From NCBI GenBank assembly GCA_030490835.1, contig CM059971.1:104722095-104786094 (forward strand): a DNA stretch of 64,000 nucleotides, read 5' to 3'. This document shows, in pieces, positions 11,362 to 24,626 of this stretch (its first letter is position 1; every line of letters starts with the position of its first letter). Under the pieces are notes generated by a model. The model was not told the DNA's origin. It made no database searches and was given only the letters and a program-made list of their open reading frames with translations. This stretch comes from Annona cherimola (lineage: Eukaryota > Streptophyta > Magnoliopsida > Magnoliales > Annonaceae). The translations under genes were made by a program, and so were the position numbers.

Positions 11362-11480
11362 TGTAGTCTGTGGCGGGAAAAGCCACATGATGGGGAGTCC
11401 CAGCCTTTATCGATGTGCCATGCATGTGCCAGTTCTTTGAGTTGGGAGTTTTAATCTGTTCTTTTCCCGCAGTCGATGTT
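11362..11480 (+). ncRNA. Candidate small-RNA hairpin (unproven)
   Basis: The two arms can form an extended imperfect stem: GCGGGAAAAG at about 11373-11382 pairs with CTTTTCCCGC at about 11461-11470, then an ACA/GAT block, then a G:U-rich stretch, then TCCCAGC with GTTGGGA. About 35 nt of stem encloses a loop of roughly 40 nt, a size compatible with a plant miRNA precursor. The arms match no miRNA family I know. This is a structural suggestion only. Confidence 0.22.
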
Positions 11481-12169
11481 CAGCTAGGAACCAGACGAGC
11501 AGAACACCAATCGGCCCTCAAATACCCCTATGCTCTGTTAGTAAGTACATCGAACAGTAATCCTTCCATTTCCATTCTTTTTTGGCTGCTCTAGTATCTG
11601 CTAAAGCTAGAAACGGCTACTTCGCATACTAATTTGATTCCTGTTGACTAAGTTGAGCATTTTAACAAATCAAAACTTAAAAATAAAGCTAGTACAGCGC
11701 AGCTTGGCCATCCAATTGAGAAATTTGGCTGCGAACCGAGCATCATAAACAAAGGACCTATAGTGAAGACCACTGCTTCAGAAATTTTTTCTTTTTTTTG
11801 ATAGGACTGCTTCGAATTTTATTTAGTAATTTCCTGACTCGCAATCAATTCTGTTGCATCCAAATATTTTGCATATTGTTCAGACTAATGGCTGGATTCT
11901 CATGATTTTGATCTGTTCGAAAGGATAAAAGAAGACAGCAGGTTCAAGAGATGAAGAAACAGAGGGTTCCATCTGGCCCCAGCCCAATTGGTAACAGGCA
12001 CCCACCAGCACGTCCGTAGATTGAGATGTGACTTCAATCTTCTATGCATAGTTCATAGTTTTGGCAGTGATATCCTTTGACCAGTTGTAGCAAAATGTTT
12101 ACTGCAGTGAGCTCAATATTCAATACATGTGCAGCTCATGTTCTAGAAGTAGAAGATCAAATTATTCTT
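11481..12169. other. Intergenic DNA, nothing firm
   Basis: A short string near 11970 resembles a Pol III A box (AGCCCAATTGGTAA) without a matching B box, possibly SINE debris. Confidence 0.3.
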
Positions 12170-12514
12170 GGGGTTATGATCTTGTTAACCCAAGCTAACA
12201 TGAACGGTCAGTCCCGGTACATAAGTGTATTCTTTTTTCACAAAAATGCGAGTTTAATTGTATTTAATTCATTTACCAAATTTTACAAATTTGAGAAGCG
12301 TATATTTTTTTTTTCTGAATTTCAAAAATCAACGACTTGGTAGTTTTTTGGGATAAGTAATTCATACCCTCAAAACTATTGATTTTTGAAATTTAAAAAA
12401 TTATATACACATTCCAAAAATCATAAATTTTGGTAAGTGAATTAAACAAATTTGGGCCCACATTTTCATGAAAATAATATACTTATGTGCCTGGACTAAC
12501 AAGATCATTACCCC
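12170..12514. mobile_element. Foldback MITE
   Basis: The left end GGGGTTATGATCTTGTTA pairs with the right end TAACAAGATCATTACCCC as inverted repeats, with further pairing inside (CATAAGTGTATT against its complement). The core has the palindromic TTTAATT..ACCAAATTT arrangement of the Mutator-like MITE family seen at 8057, 25502 and 59538. No exact target duplication was identified. Confidence 0.65.
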
Positions 12515-13044
12515 TATTTTTGGGTAGGAATGCATTTCAAGACACTATATCACCAATGGTTTGCTTTCTGCGGTTCACTTAAAAAGGTAAAGAAAGCAGG
12601 CAAGATTCACGGTTACCATAATCTCCAGCCCAAGTCGAAACGCGGAGTTTGGACTTAGGGCTATGATTATAATTCATGGTGCCTCCCAACCTCAGTATAA
12701 CAACCTTATAAACAAGACCAATTGCATAAATTGAAGCCGCACACGTGAGTCTGGCAACTTATCGATGCTTCTGGGGACCAAAACAGAAGGTGCCCGTGAT
12801 GATAGCAAGCAACGAATGTGTTCAAGAGATTTATAAAATAAATGTAAATAAAATTTTGAAGGCCACATGCATGCACTAAACATTTTGGAACAACATTCTT
12901 CGTTATGGAAGGCCAAAGAATCCAAGGCATATGATAACATCCCATCTCTATCATGACTTTCTGGAGTAATATGGTTTTTACCCTTTTATTGACTCAGACC
13001 AAGCCACAAAGCCAATGTTACCCAAGGAAAAAAAAAAAAAAAAG
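12515..13044. other. Intergenic DNA
   Basis: No supported gene. Overlapping 82-codon frames on the minus strand near 12692-12954 lack any recognisable feature. Confidence 0.3.
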
Positions 13045-13224
13045 CCTAGAAGAATAATTTTATAAAACAAATTAAGAACATGTGGCTTTGATGGCTAATA
13101 ACATTTGATAAGAATCTCTAGAATATGTAGCCTAGAAGAATAATCTTATAAAACAAATTAAAAACATGACAAAACATGTGGCTTTGATGGCTAATATCAT
13201 TTGATAAGGATCTCTAGAATATGT
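13045..13224. repeat. Tandem duplication of about 86-95 bp
   Basis: Unit 1 (13045-13130) and unit 2 (13131 to about 13224) both begin CCTAGAAGAATAAT and end TCTAGAATATGT. Unit 2 has a small insertion and a few substitutions. Confidence 0.85.
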
Positions 13225-14501
13225 GGCCATTGGCAAATTCTTAGACGGATAGATGGGCCTCGACATTATAATTTGAGCCACACTTTACCTTTATGCAATC
13301 TGCCATTTTGGATGTCATGATCATATCCGTTGGTATCATCTTGCACCATAAAATACATAGACAATCAAAGATTCTAAACCAACTGCTTGTACCACATAAC
13401 CAATAACCATAAAGAAAAAAAGAGGAAAGTTCTGAGTTTCCACAATAAGGCCAAAACATTAGCACAGGCTGCACAGCACCATTCTATGTTGTTTTTTCAC
13501 AAATAAATGAACCGAATGGCCATTCCCATATTTAAGTTTGATGAACTTGATTTGTTTAATTGTGTTATCCATTACATCCATGCATAATATCATCCTTTCA
13601 TCTCGAGCATGCTAGAACATGATATAAAGAGTGCAGAAAATTTTCATCCAATGCATAAAAAAGTCAACTCCACAGCCCACCCAATTCTGCAGGAGGGTGC
13701 TTAGGAAAAGGACACATGAGTGCACACCCTTATTTAAGCAACACATATACAAAGGGTCATAAATTCACATCCTTCAGGTAATAACCTATGATTCAATTGA
13801 TGCAGCATGCAGTCAAAGATAGAGAAGAAAACTCAGATTGACATTGCCAAAACGCCTTCAGCCCTCTTTGCCAGAAATCTAATACATTTTTGTCCCATTT
13901 CAGCTAGAAGTTGTTAGTCAATAAAATCTAGGTCACTGTTAATTCAGATTTCCTGTCATTGCAAATCATTTTGAACAGATTGAAAACTATTAACTCAAAA
14001 ATCAGAGCTAAATTGTTATTCATCTAATAAGCAATGCTTGTTGCTTTCAGAAATTTAGTTTATCTGCTGATGTGCATCATTGTGTTAAAAAGAACAAAGA
14101 AAATGAGAGAATGAATGCGATGCACATTAAAAAAAAAAAAAAAAAAAAAAAAAAGTTGAGAGAAAAAGTGATGCAATTGCACTGTATCTTAAAATCTTCA
14201 TATGAGAACAGTGATGACCATGTGAACTAATTTCATCTGATGTTTGAGAATTGAGAGTACACTGCAAGTGGATTCAAATTAAACTCACAAGGGAAATTAG
14301 TTTTATTTTTCCTCTTTTTTCTTTTTCTCTTTCACCCTTTTATCCTTACAAATAATCTCATTATGACGAAGGGCATAAACTCTTCTCCAAAATCAGCCTG
14401 TCATAAAAATGAACAGTGAATATTCAGAAGCAATGCAGTTTCTTGAGATACACATGACTCACCAGAAGCTACAGTAAGCTCAAGGTATATATATGAAGCA
14501 T
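13225..14501. other. Downstream flank of ALB3
   Basis: No gene was seen. A long A run lies at about 14130-14153. The part next to 14502 is expected to contain the ALB3 3' UTR and poly(A) region, but no site can be fixed. Confidence 0.35.
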
Positions 14502-17500
14502 TCATGCAGCACGCTTTCTCTTTGAACGCTTGCTCCTTCTTGGCCGGGAATAATCTGGAAGCTGTTTGCTGTTGCTGGAAGAATATGCCTGCTCAAGTTC
14601 TTCATTTTCATCCTGTTGATGTAAGCTCATTTCAGAAAGGCTAGAAGGAAACTCTACGCAATTAATAAAAAAAAAAAAAAAAAGAAGTTTGCTTGAAAAC
14701 AGAAACCTTTCTAGCTCATACTCTCAAAGTTTTCCCAAATCAACAAGCAACAAACAGTAATTTGACAAAATAGTTCATAAATCATGCTACTCTTTAGAAA
14801 TAGGCAAGTGGAACTCATGAAAATGCTCCCTTGTTGAAAATCTATATTTTGAAAAAATTCACCAAGCACAATATAAAACCTTTTTATTCTGATCTATATG
14901 TCCGGACTTACCCTTGAGCATATGGGCCTTTCGATTATATGATTAAATGTAATAAAAAAAAACTCTGATGATGGACAATACATGGAGAAGGTTTTTTTAA
15001 AAAAAGCAGTAGCTTAAAGGGAGCATCCCTGCCCAACTAATACATACTGTGATTCAGTGTTGGGTCTACTCCAAGCACAGAAAAGACAAATGAATTATTG
15101 CTAGTCCTGGATCCGCAACTGATAAATGGCAAACATGAGGTAACAAGAACAAGCAGTGGAGTCAAGTTTCAATTTGTCTCTGGACAATGGAGTCAACAGG
15201 GCATGGCTGCATTTGAACCCATGCATCAATGATCAAACTGACAACTAGCCCAGGCCTGTAAAAAGATGTTCACTTTGTTCACCCAGGTCGAACCTATTGA
15301 CAGCCTTGAAGAAAACTGAAGCAAGTTTTCAAAGCCGATAACCCACCTCTGACTCATCATCAGAGACATCATCAGAATCAGCTACAGAAGCCAGCACTTC
15401 AAGCTCTTCAGTGGGGAGGGATTTCTTTAACTTTCTCCTCTTTTCTTCCTCTTTTAATTGTCTAAACCTGTATTTCAGTTAGCTAGTCAATAGTAAAAAA
15501 TAAGCCTAATAATCAATAATTAAAAAGATAAGCTTCTCAATATGGAATAACACCTTTCACCAGACCGTATTGGCTGAGATGCTGTACGCTTTGCTTGTCC
15601 TGCACTAATGATTCCGCCTGCATCCTGTCTAACAACAGGTTTTGCGCCCCCTAATTTCCTTAACCATACTTGTTGTGCTGTACTTAGAACATTGTTTACG
15701 AACCTAAGCCACAAGAATGTTCAGAAACATTAACGTAGCAACAAACATGAAAAATGAAACTGAAAGAAAAAGCAATAACTATAAAACTCATCCTCCATGG
15801 ATATTCATCTCAGAAAATACTTCAGTGAAATTTCTTCCAGTGCCAGATTACAACAGATAACAATACCATGCAAGGAATGACCGCTTGGCTGGAAAATTTA
15901 GTGCCAACTGTTTTATAACAGCAAAGTAGCATGTGATGTCAAGAAATATACTGCACAGAGAGAGGTTTTTTCCAGCTTAACATGATTTTCCACATGGAAA
16001 TGATAATATCACATGATGAATCACAGAGATGTTGCGAATACTGTTTTGCGCTACCTAAGATTGCGATTCATGGTGAACGTGGCAAGGGTTCGATGCTGGC
16101 TACAGCAGCCATGTACAACCTTTGTGACAACTTGTCACTAGAAATAACATGAAAAGATTGACACAAAGTGCTACAATCATCACATCAACACCCTCATCTA
16201 AGCATGATGTGATGATGGTGTAATAAACAGTTATACACTGATTCTAATCAACAGGATGGTTAAAATAAGGCGCCGCAATCAAAATATAAACTGATAAAAG
16301 AGAATCCTCACCAGTATATAGACAATCCTGAAGGAACTGACAAAGAAAAATAACCAATCATAAGAGGAAGGAACTTGAAAACGAGAAGTGTGTTCTTTGA
16401 AGAATCATCTGTCTGTCAATAGAAGAACAAAATCAGGAGTGGTTCAAATCCTCACTAAAATGATGTGCAGGAAATGATAGGCTTAAAAAATATTGATCTC
16501 CAACCTGAGGTGGTTTCATAATCTCCATAGAGACATACTGAGAAACAACTAGGAGCACTGGTAAAACAAGGTACGCAAATGTATCAGACCAGCCTAATGG
16601 TGGATGTCCATCCTGCAGAAGAAATTATAGAAAAAGGTTCACAAGATTATACATTTTGAAATTAGATGTTGGCTCCCCTCAGACACAAATTTCAAGAAAT
16701 ATTCAGGAGGAACATTTAAAAATAATTAAACATCCACACAAATCAACTTATTCCTACAATTACAATCTACTAGAGGAATGAACTCATGAAACTGTTTAAC
16801 ACCAAACCTCAGAAACCTCTTGATGCAGGCCATGAAAAAGTTTTATAAATTAGAATTTATTTTGCTTAGAATTTTTATTTTGAAAGTTTTGTTATTTTAG
16901 GAATCTAGTATTATTAGTTCAAATAATGGTTTAAATTGTTTCTATATCTAGTTATTTCTTAGCCTGCAACTTACATGTCGTATAAGTTAGTTAATCTACA
17001 AGTTTGCTTGTTGTGTACAGTTTCATTTTCTTGTTGCTTAAGTTATCTTTTCTTATAAATAGGATCATTCGAGTTTTATGTAAGACAATTTATTTTGATA
17101 ATGGAATGAGATCCTTGTCTCCCTAGAATTCTTTTCTTCTTTTTCTTCTTCCTATGCTTCTTCTTTCTTCTCCCTTTTCTTCTTCTTTCTCTCATCTCTA
17201 ATTCTTCTAATTCCTTCCCATTTCTTCCTTCTCATCCCCTTGAGAAGTTTCTTCCTCTTTCTTCTTCTCTACTCATCCTACATTAACTCTCTTCCTGTGT
17301 CTTCTTTGCTCCTTTAAGTCTTGCTGTGGCCTTGTTTATCTATCCTAATTCATCTGCAATTTCTCCCATTTCTTCACTTTCTACCCTATTGAGTGTATCT
17401 TCCCTCTTTCTTCCAAAGACTTCCATTTTTGTTGATTTAGGGCATCCTATTCTACATCACCTCTAAGAAAGACAATTTATATGATAGAACAAGGTTCTTC

Positions 17501-20500
17501 AGTTGTTACTCATTCATGCTCTTGGCAATGTTTATATATGGATACCAATACTGTGCACTCAGAGTACAAAAACCCATTTTTTAGAATTTTTTTGAAATTT
17601 TTTTATACAATTGTGAGTTTAAGCATATTTAACATGTGTATTACGTTTTATTATTTTTGGAGATTTGTAGATATTTTTTTGAATTTTTTAAAAACAACGG
17701 CATTTTAGTAATAAAAAAAATTTAAAAATTTCCAAAAATGGTAAAACGTGATAAACATGCTAAACACATATAGATTAACAGTTGTATAAGAAAAATTTTA
17801 AAAAAAAATTAAAAAATGAGTTAAATACACCCGGGTGCATTTAGCCTCACCCCTTTATATATGCAGTTATTTCTTCGAGTGATAGATGTCTGTTCACTGG
17901 GCTGAGGAATAACTTTACTAAATCCAGCAAGTCTATTTATGTCAAATGGCACTTCAAAGCACTAAGCACAGAAAGTATGAACTTCTCAGTACATTTTTGG
18001 GAAGGAAAATTTTCTGCATACCAATGAGGACATTTCATGAAACAATCTGGAAAGAAAAACAGAACGACCCCAGTTAAACTAGAAATTACAGAAGGAACTT
18101 AGACAAACATTAGCGTGCTACTAAGCAAGTTTGGAAAACAGTATGAAATGTGATTCAATCACAGGCCAGAAAGCAAAATAATAAAAATGCAATTTTTTAA
18201 CTTGTGGTCGAATAACATACAGGGTTAACGAGTTAAAAAAAATCTAGGCAAAATAAAGGGAGACAGAAATTTGTGTGGAAAGACAGGTTAAGTTAAAGTA
18301 ACACATATGACAGTCACTAATGCATGTCATTCTGACAGGCAAATGGTCACAATTTTGGATTTAATCAGTATAATGAATAGTATCCTCCAGTCAGATATAA
18401 ATGAATAAATAAGAAGCAGAATGATAGATAAGACTGCTAAGCAGCACACCAAGTAGACATGCAAATAAACTCTAGCAACCAAAACTAAAAGAAATACTGT
18501 GCAATGTCTGGAAAATATATATTGGAATTACCAAAAAGGGAAAAAGCCAAGAAATGCCGGCTCCGCTTTGTCGAGCAGCAATAGTGGTTGGGCCTCCCAA
18601 AGATGGAATCCAAAAGAAACCTTCCGTTAGCAGTCCCTGCAGATAAAGAATTGCTGGAATCAATAAAATTGTCCACTCCATCAATAATAGAAAATTATGC
18701 CAAAAAAATCCTTCAGAAAGAACCTAAAATAAATGCCTACCTCATTTGCAACATTGGACAAAGCTTGGTATAAACCAATCCAAACAGGTATTGTAGCCAA
18801 AGTAGGAAAACAACCTTTCAGACAAGGAAAACAAATCATTAGGTGCATTTCGGAAACAGGAAATCAGGGGAGAGATGCATCAGAATTACAAGATACAAAA
18901 CACATCATAAGCCATTTCCCACCTAGGCGGGGTTGGCTGCATGGATTCCGTTCCGCCATTCTTGGTAATTAGAGACTAAATTTTCAGTAATTTGTAATAT
19001 TTTCAAATCTTACTTAATTACTTCCATTCATGTTTTTTAGGGTCTTCTTCTCATTCTCCACCACCTTCTATTTAGATAGACTCTACTCTCCTAACCGGTG
19101 CCATTTCAGGCCTCCGTTTAACATGACCAAACTATCTTAATCTATTTTCCCTCATTTTATCACCCATCCACCTTAACATTCTCATTTCCACTACGTTCAT
19201 TTTATGTGTATGTTATTCTTTAACTGCCCAACATTCTGCCCCATAAAGCACAACAAGTCTAATTGTAGTCTTACAAAATTTTCCTTTTAATTTAATTGGG
19301 ACTCGACTATCACATAAAATTCCTGACACGCTTTGCCATTTCTTCCATCTTACTTGAATTCTATGTGTTATATCTTTTTCAATTTCCCCGTTCTCTTGAA
19401 CTATTGATCCTAAGTACTGGAAGTGATTATTTCTTGTTACTACTTTATCTAAAATCTTAATTGGTTCCTCATTCAAGTTCTCACTACTATTAAAATTGTA
19501 TTTCATATATTCAGTTTTTGCACGACTAATTCTGAAACCATTAAATTCTAAGGCATCTACTCACCTATTCAAATTTAAATTTAGTCCTCTAGTTTCATCT
19601 ATTAGAACAATGTCACCTGCAAATAATATGCACCAAGGTACTTCTTCTTGTAGATGTCTAGTAATTTCATTTATTACTAAAGTAAAAAAAATAAGGACTC
19701 AAGGCTGAGCTCTGATGTAGACCTATTTTAATTGAAAAAATATTAATTTCTCCACTAATGGTCCTCACATTTATTACAACTCCCTCATACGTATCTTTAA
19801 TAACATAAACGTATTTGTTATTAATTCCTTTCTTTTTCATCACTTGCCATATTAACTTTCTTGGTACTCGATTATATGCTTTTTCTAAATCAATAAAAAT
19901 CATGCATAAGTTCTTTTTCTTCTCCCTATACTTCTCAAATGGTTGTCTAAGTAAGAAGATGATCTCAGTGGTTGATCTTCTTGACATAAAACTAAATTGA
20001 TTTTCAGATATATTAGTTTTCTATCTTAGTTTACGTTCAATTATTTTTTTTCATAACTTCATAGTGTGACTCGTTAGTTTTATTCCCTGATAATTTGTAC
20101 AATTTTGAATATCTCCCTTATTTTTATAGAGTGGGACTATAGTGCTTTTTCTCCATTCACTTAGCGTTAACTTTGTTTTATAACTTTATTAAAGAAATTG
20201 GTTAACTATGTTGCACCTACATCTCTCATGCACTTCCATGTCTCAATTGGTATATTATCTAGGCTTAAGGCTTTTCTTATTTTTTTAAAGCTTTCTTTAC
20301 TTCAGATATTTGAATTTTTGCGAAATAACTGATGTCCCTATTTTCTTCTCTATTTAAACTAACATCTAATGTTAAATGTTCTCGTGGGGTATCATTTAGT
20401 AGATTATAAAAATAAGTTTTCCATCTCTTTTTAATTTCATCATCTTTAACTAGAACTCTTTGGTCTTCATTTTTAATATATCTAACATGTGGTAAATCTT

Positions 20501-23500
20501 TGCCTTTATTTTCTCATAATTTAGTCAATTTAAATATATCATTTTCACCTTGTTTAGTTCCTAATCTATCATATAGATTGTCCTAAGCTTTGTATTTAGC
20601 ATTGCTAATAATCTTTTTAGTAGCTTTTTTTGATAGCTTGTAAGATTTAGCACATGTTATATGTATTAAAAATAAAGACCAAAGAGTTCTAATTAAAGAT
20701 GATGAAATTAAAGAGAAATGGAAAACTTAAAGAGAGATGAAAAACTATTGCAAATATCCAAAAATACTTGGCTTCAGTTGAAACTATTGCAGATATAGAA
20801 ACAAAAACTTAAAAAAATAAATAAATAAAGAGATTGATACTACTGACTATCAGGAAAATCGGAAGATATGGTAGCAGTTTTACCTCAGATTCCTTCATAG
20901 ATGATTTTATCATCGAAATTCACTAAGATGAAGTAAAATGTCTTTTATTTTGCAGACTGAGCTGAGATATGACTTCAAGGGTCAAGTTACAAACAAAGTT
21001 GCACTATGCGGTAACTTATCAGACTACTGACATGCATCATTATGAGCACGATTTTAGAATTAATTTGTTCCCATATTAGGGCTTTATGCAGAAAATTTGT
21101 GCCCACAGTTTCTGCAGTCTCACAAGTTCAAATTCCAAAACAAATATGAGAAAAAATCTTTTATAACCATTCAAGCGAGCACAGCCAAAAGAGGAAAAAG
21201 TTTGTAAGTTTGATTTTGTTGACAATGTCCGATTCCATAATTAGCTTGTAGGACGTAGGAATACAGTCATACAGTTGATGAACGCAAATACAAACATTTA
21301 AATGTTTCAAAAATAGATAATATTAAGCAATGAGAAACAAACCGGCTAAGGGATTAACTCCAGCTTGCCTGTAAAGGCGGGCTGTCTCGAGTTGTATTCT
21401 TTCCTGAAGCAAAACAAACAATGTCATAAAAATAAAAATTACAACCGAGAGGAGAATTGTAGAAAAAGTAACAGAAGAGAGACTGAACAACCAAGCGAAC
21501 TCCATATTGTACTATATAGCATATCGGGATATTCTTTAACAGGAATTTATTAGGTGTTACACTCGATGGAATTTATTAGGTGTTACACTCGATGGATGCC
21601 AAGCTTGATAAAGTCTATACCACTTAACCTCATCAATCCACCCAAAGTGACCATATTCAGAAGAATTCAAACTCTCTTGTCCTTCCACAGAAGAAGGGAA
21701 ACATAAATGAAATGTTTTAATGAATTTGATCTCAAATCTGATGGCGACAAGAGTAACACCATCTACATCCTCTAGTTTGGCTTGGAATGAACCCCATTTG
21801 GACTATGAGTTCACCTAGGGCCTTCAACATTGTATGATGCAACAAATCCAACTAACAAGGACGCCACAACCTTCAATACTTGGAAAGCCAAGTGTTGTGG
21901 GAAAAATTGCCCTTTTGGTAACATTTTAGTCCATTCCACTCATTTAGACATTTTTTGGAGTGTATTTCCTCACAGGTTGAAGAGCAGCATTTACACACAC
22001 ACACACACAAGAAAAAAGACTAGTTCATATGTGAAATTTGGTAAGAATCAAGCCAGAAATTGCCCTGCATCCTAAGTTTCCCACTTATAGAGTTCAAGCC
22101 ACATCCATAATCTCCAGAAGTCAAGTAGCGGTAGACAATGTGAGAGTGGAATCTCCATAGTCTCCATTCATCAAGAAAAAAGGGAGAAAAGCCAGAAGAA
22201 TTTGAACTTAACCTGATTGCCTGCATATCTTTCTTGAATAGCTTTTATCTTAGGCTGCAGGTTCTGCATTGCCAAAGTAGACTCCACCTATAGAAGAAAT
22301 GAATTCATTCAACTCAGACAACTTTTCAACATGGGCGGATCTACATGTAGTTGAGCCCCCACTGAAAATCTGGAAATTAGTATAAATTTAATGAGTTTTA
22401 AAAAATATTTTTAAAATGCAGTTCATTTTACCATGATTGCCCACTCTCAAATCACAATATGACCCTCTCATTTCAAATTGCCCCCACTTGCCGAAAGTCT
22501 TGGATCTGCCACTGCTTTTCAAAGCTCATAGCAGCATACAGTGCGCTTACATAAGAGAATTGTGGCAGTTCAATCTCGTTTGTATCAAAGATCAGTTCAA
22601 AGGATTAAAATCTAACTATAGCATCAGGAAAATTTAATTAGGAAATCATGGGAGATATAGACATATGCAACTGGTTTTGGTTGAATCATTTCGCACATAT
22701 GTTGACGTAAATAAAATTATGAAGGGAAGAAGAACGCCCTAGTTAAATAAATCTTGAAGCCCTCATGCATCGCGTCTTTCCAGTGAAAATAGTTCTTCAA
22801 GTATCACTTGGTCAAGTCATATAAAATGTTTAGCAATCTCATGTCTAATAACAAGAAATAAAGGAAGTTTGTTTAAATATAGATTACAGTAGCGGAGGAA
22901 TCAAATCAATCACCTGTTGCTTTGTCAAAGGAAATGTCGCCACCTTCACAATAACTGTAAGCAAGATAATTGCGAATCCATATGAATAAGGGATATGTAA
23001 AGCTGTAAGTCCACCCTTCAACACCTGTTAACAAATTCAAAAATTCCGAGCAATCATCAAACCTTGTGAAGCTTGAAACGAGAGGGAATTAACAAACAGT
23101 TCAAAAAATTCTCCCAAAGAGAACTACAGGAATTCATAGGATGAACTGTCCCAAGTAGCTCTCATCATCCGGAAATTCGCCGCTACGTTGCTCTGCCAAC
23201 TGCCGAGCTAAGAATCTAATTAATATACTAAAACCAACTTCCGTCTACTCCCAACAAACAATTAGTAAAGGAGGAAGCAAATAGCATCCCCCAGATCACA
23301 AAAGCCCGTCTTTCCCGACTCAATTCTGAAAATCCGGAAGAAGAAGAAGAGTCACGGTACCTTGAGAACAACTTCCATGGCTTCGGAAATGAACCCGAAC
23401 CAGCCGCCGTTCTTCTGCGCTGCTGCCGCTCCAGCATCCGAAGCAGACGGATCAGCCGCAACGGCAGCATCAGCAAGCGTGTAGAGGAGACTCTCGACTC

Positions 23501-23696
23501 GACTAACGACGGAGTGGAAATCGACGGCGGAGGCAAGGGATTGCGGGGGAGGGATGTCCTGGAGGCTGAATTTCACTACTCTCGTGTTGAATTTCCGAGG
23601 ACGAAGGAGCAGAGGTCTGTCGTGGAAAGTTCGGGAGAGAGAAGGGAGAGGAGGGGCAAGGAAAGGAGAGGAGGAGATGAAAGTCTTGGCAGCCAT
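14502..23696 (-). CDS. ALB3: ALB3 thylakoid membrane protein insertase, 11 exons
   Basis: Complete gene for the chloroplast Oxa1/YidC-family insertase that works with cpSRP/cpFtsY to place light-harvesting proteins in the thylakoid membrane. Exons, all with GT/AG junctions: 23361-23696, 22914-23024, 22213-22287, 21343-21403, 18741-18814, 18532-18636, 16505-16612, 16312-16412, 15554-15703, 15347-15467, 14502-14612. They join in phase to 450 codons plus TGA, close to the 462 of Arabidopsis ALB3. Residues 1 to about 55 form a Ser/Arg-rich transit peptide. The conserved W-F-G-F-I-S-E-A-M-E segment ends exon 1. Membrane segments lie at about 127-145, 196-214, 265-283 and 300-340, with P-F-L-D-G-H-P-P-L between the second and third. 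The C-terminus is acidic (residues about 390-420), then basic R-S-K-R-S-K-R-K-R, the known cpSRP43-binding motif. No broken codon or missing splice site was found, so it is probably functional. Confidence 0.96.
16830..17480 (+). repeat. LTR-like stretch in ALB3 intron 6
   Basis: This contains TATAAATAGG (about 17055) followed by a long pyrimidine-rich tract (about 17130-17420), an arrangement seen in solo LTRs or short non-autonomous LTR elements. No partner LTR, primer-binding site or target duplication could be found, so this is a guess from composition. Confidence 0.3.
17540..17860. mobile_element. Foldback MITE in ALB3 intron 6
   Basis: The two halves mirror each other around 17700, with a TTTAAGCATATTTAACATGT-type string on the left and its inverse on the right, and a right edge with ACACCCGGGTGCA. 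It belongs to the same palindromic family as 25188-25473. Ends are approximate. Confidence 0.55.
18880..20710 (-). mobile_element. Decayed RTE-type LINE in ALB3 intron 4
   Basis: Inside the 2.5-kb intron 4, on the same strand as ALB3. Reverse transcriptase remains lie at 19667-19987 (F-I-D-L-E-K-A-Y-N-R-V-P-R, where plant RTE elements usually have D in place of N; then G-L-H-Q-S-S-A-L-S-P). The C-terminal part follows at 19213-19506 (ending G-A-E-C-W-A-V-K-E). The 3' region (about 18920-18945) carries the AGCCAACCCCGCCTAGG string typical of plant RTE ends. Frames are broken by stops and shifts, and the catalytic Y-A-D-D box is not found. Outer limits are approximate and no target duplication was seen. 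Confidence 0.8.
21542..21593. repeat. 26-bp perfect tandem duplication in ALB3 intron 3
   Basis: Two identical adjacent units at 21542-21567 and 21568-21593, lying 138 bases into intron 3 from exon 4. A short (CA)n run lies further on at about 21992-22008. Confidence 0.9.
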
Positions 23697-23870
23697 GGAT
23701 GTTGGCGTTTGAAGAAGGCGGTTGAGGTCAGCCTCCCTCTCAAGCTTTCATGAGAGAGAGAGAGAGCGAGAGATTGTGTTTTGTGGGTTATCCTCACTGG
23801 ATGGGCGGAGGCACTCCAAAATGTCCGAGACGCCAGACGGTGGGACAGAATCGTGCTTGGAAGATTCTTT
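23697..23870 (-). promoter_or_regulatory. ALB3 5' flank with CT-rich leader
   Basis: Immediately upstream of the ALB3 start (reading leftward on the minus strand) is a CT-repeat tract (GA run at about 23753-23772 on the plus strand), common in plant 5' UTRs and core promoters. No clear TATA box is visible. The transcription start is not determined. Confidence 0.4.
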
Positions 23871-24626
23871 TTCATAGGCTGGTAACTGATTATGGGCAGA
23901 TTTTTTTTCTAAAAAAATATGATTAAAAATTAGCGTGATAAATAAAAACATAACTAGAAATGCCCTTACATATATATTTTTCCTGCACTACCTTTCCCAC
24001 CAGCCCTTAATAAAAATAAATTTGAACATTTGTTTCTCAACTTTTGTACGTAGAGTAGTTGTTTTAGTACATGTGCAATTTATTTCTTTAAGCTGTTAGT
24101 ATATTTACAAATATTTTGAATTCATTTTGGTAAAACGCGCAAGTATATATAATTTCCAAAAAAAGAATTAATTTTAAATACGTGTATAAGGGGGGAGTGT
24201 GTTTCCTTCGTAAGTTCTCCACGATTTACACCGCATTTAGGAAGTTTCTGACTTTTTGCAATAGATGAGAATAAAATGTACTGGAAAAAAGATATAAAGT
24301 CAATCACATTAACTATGATTTAATATTTTAACTAACTAATTATCTTATTTTTAATTTTATCTTTGTATTTTAATATTTTTATCTTTGTACGCAATTATCA
24401 TATGTACCTATGTTATATTTTCACTTTATTCTTATCGTATTTTTTACATGTTTCAAAATTTATCCCATATGCCGTACGTACCAAGTACAATAGTCCCCTT
24501 TTAATTTAGAAAAAAAGTGAACGCTTTACATTCATTGCGCAAAGTCATTGGAACTCATAAAGTTCTATTGAAATTTATTAAAAATTACGTCAAGGAATAT
24601 TTACATATATAGCTACTTGTTAGAGA
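23871..24626. other. AT-rich DNA upstream of ALB3
   Basis: No gene or defined repeat was recognised. Confidence 0.35.
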
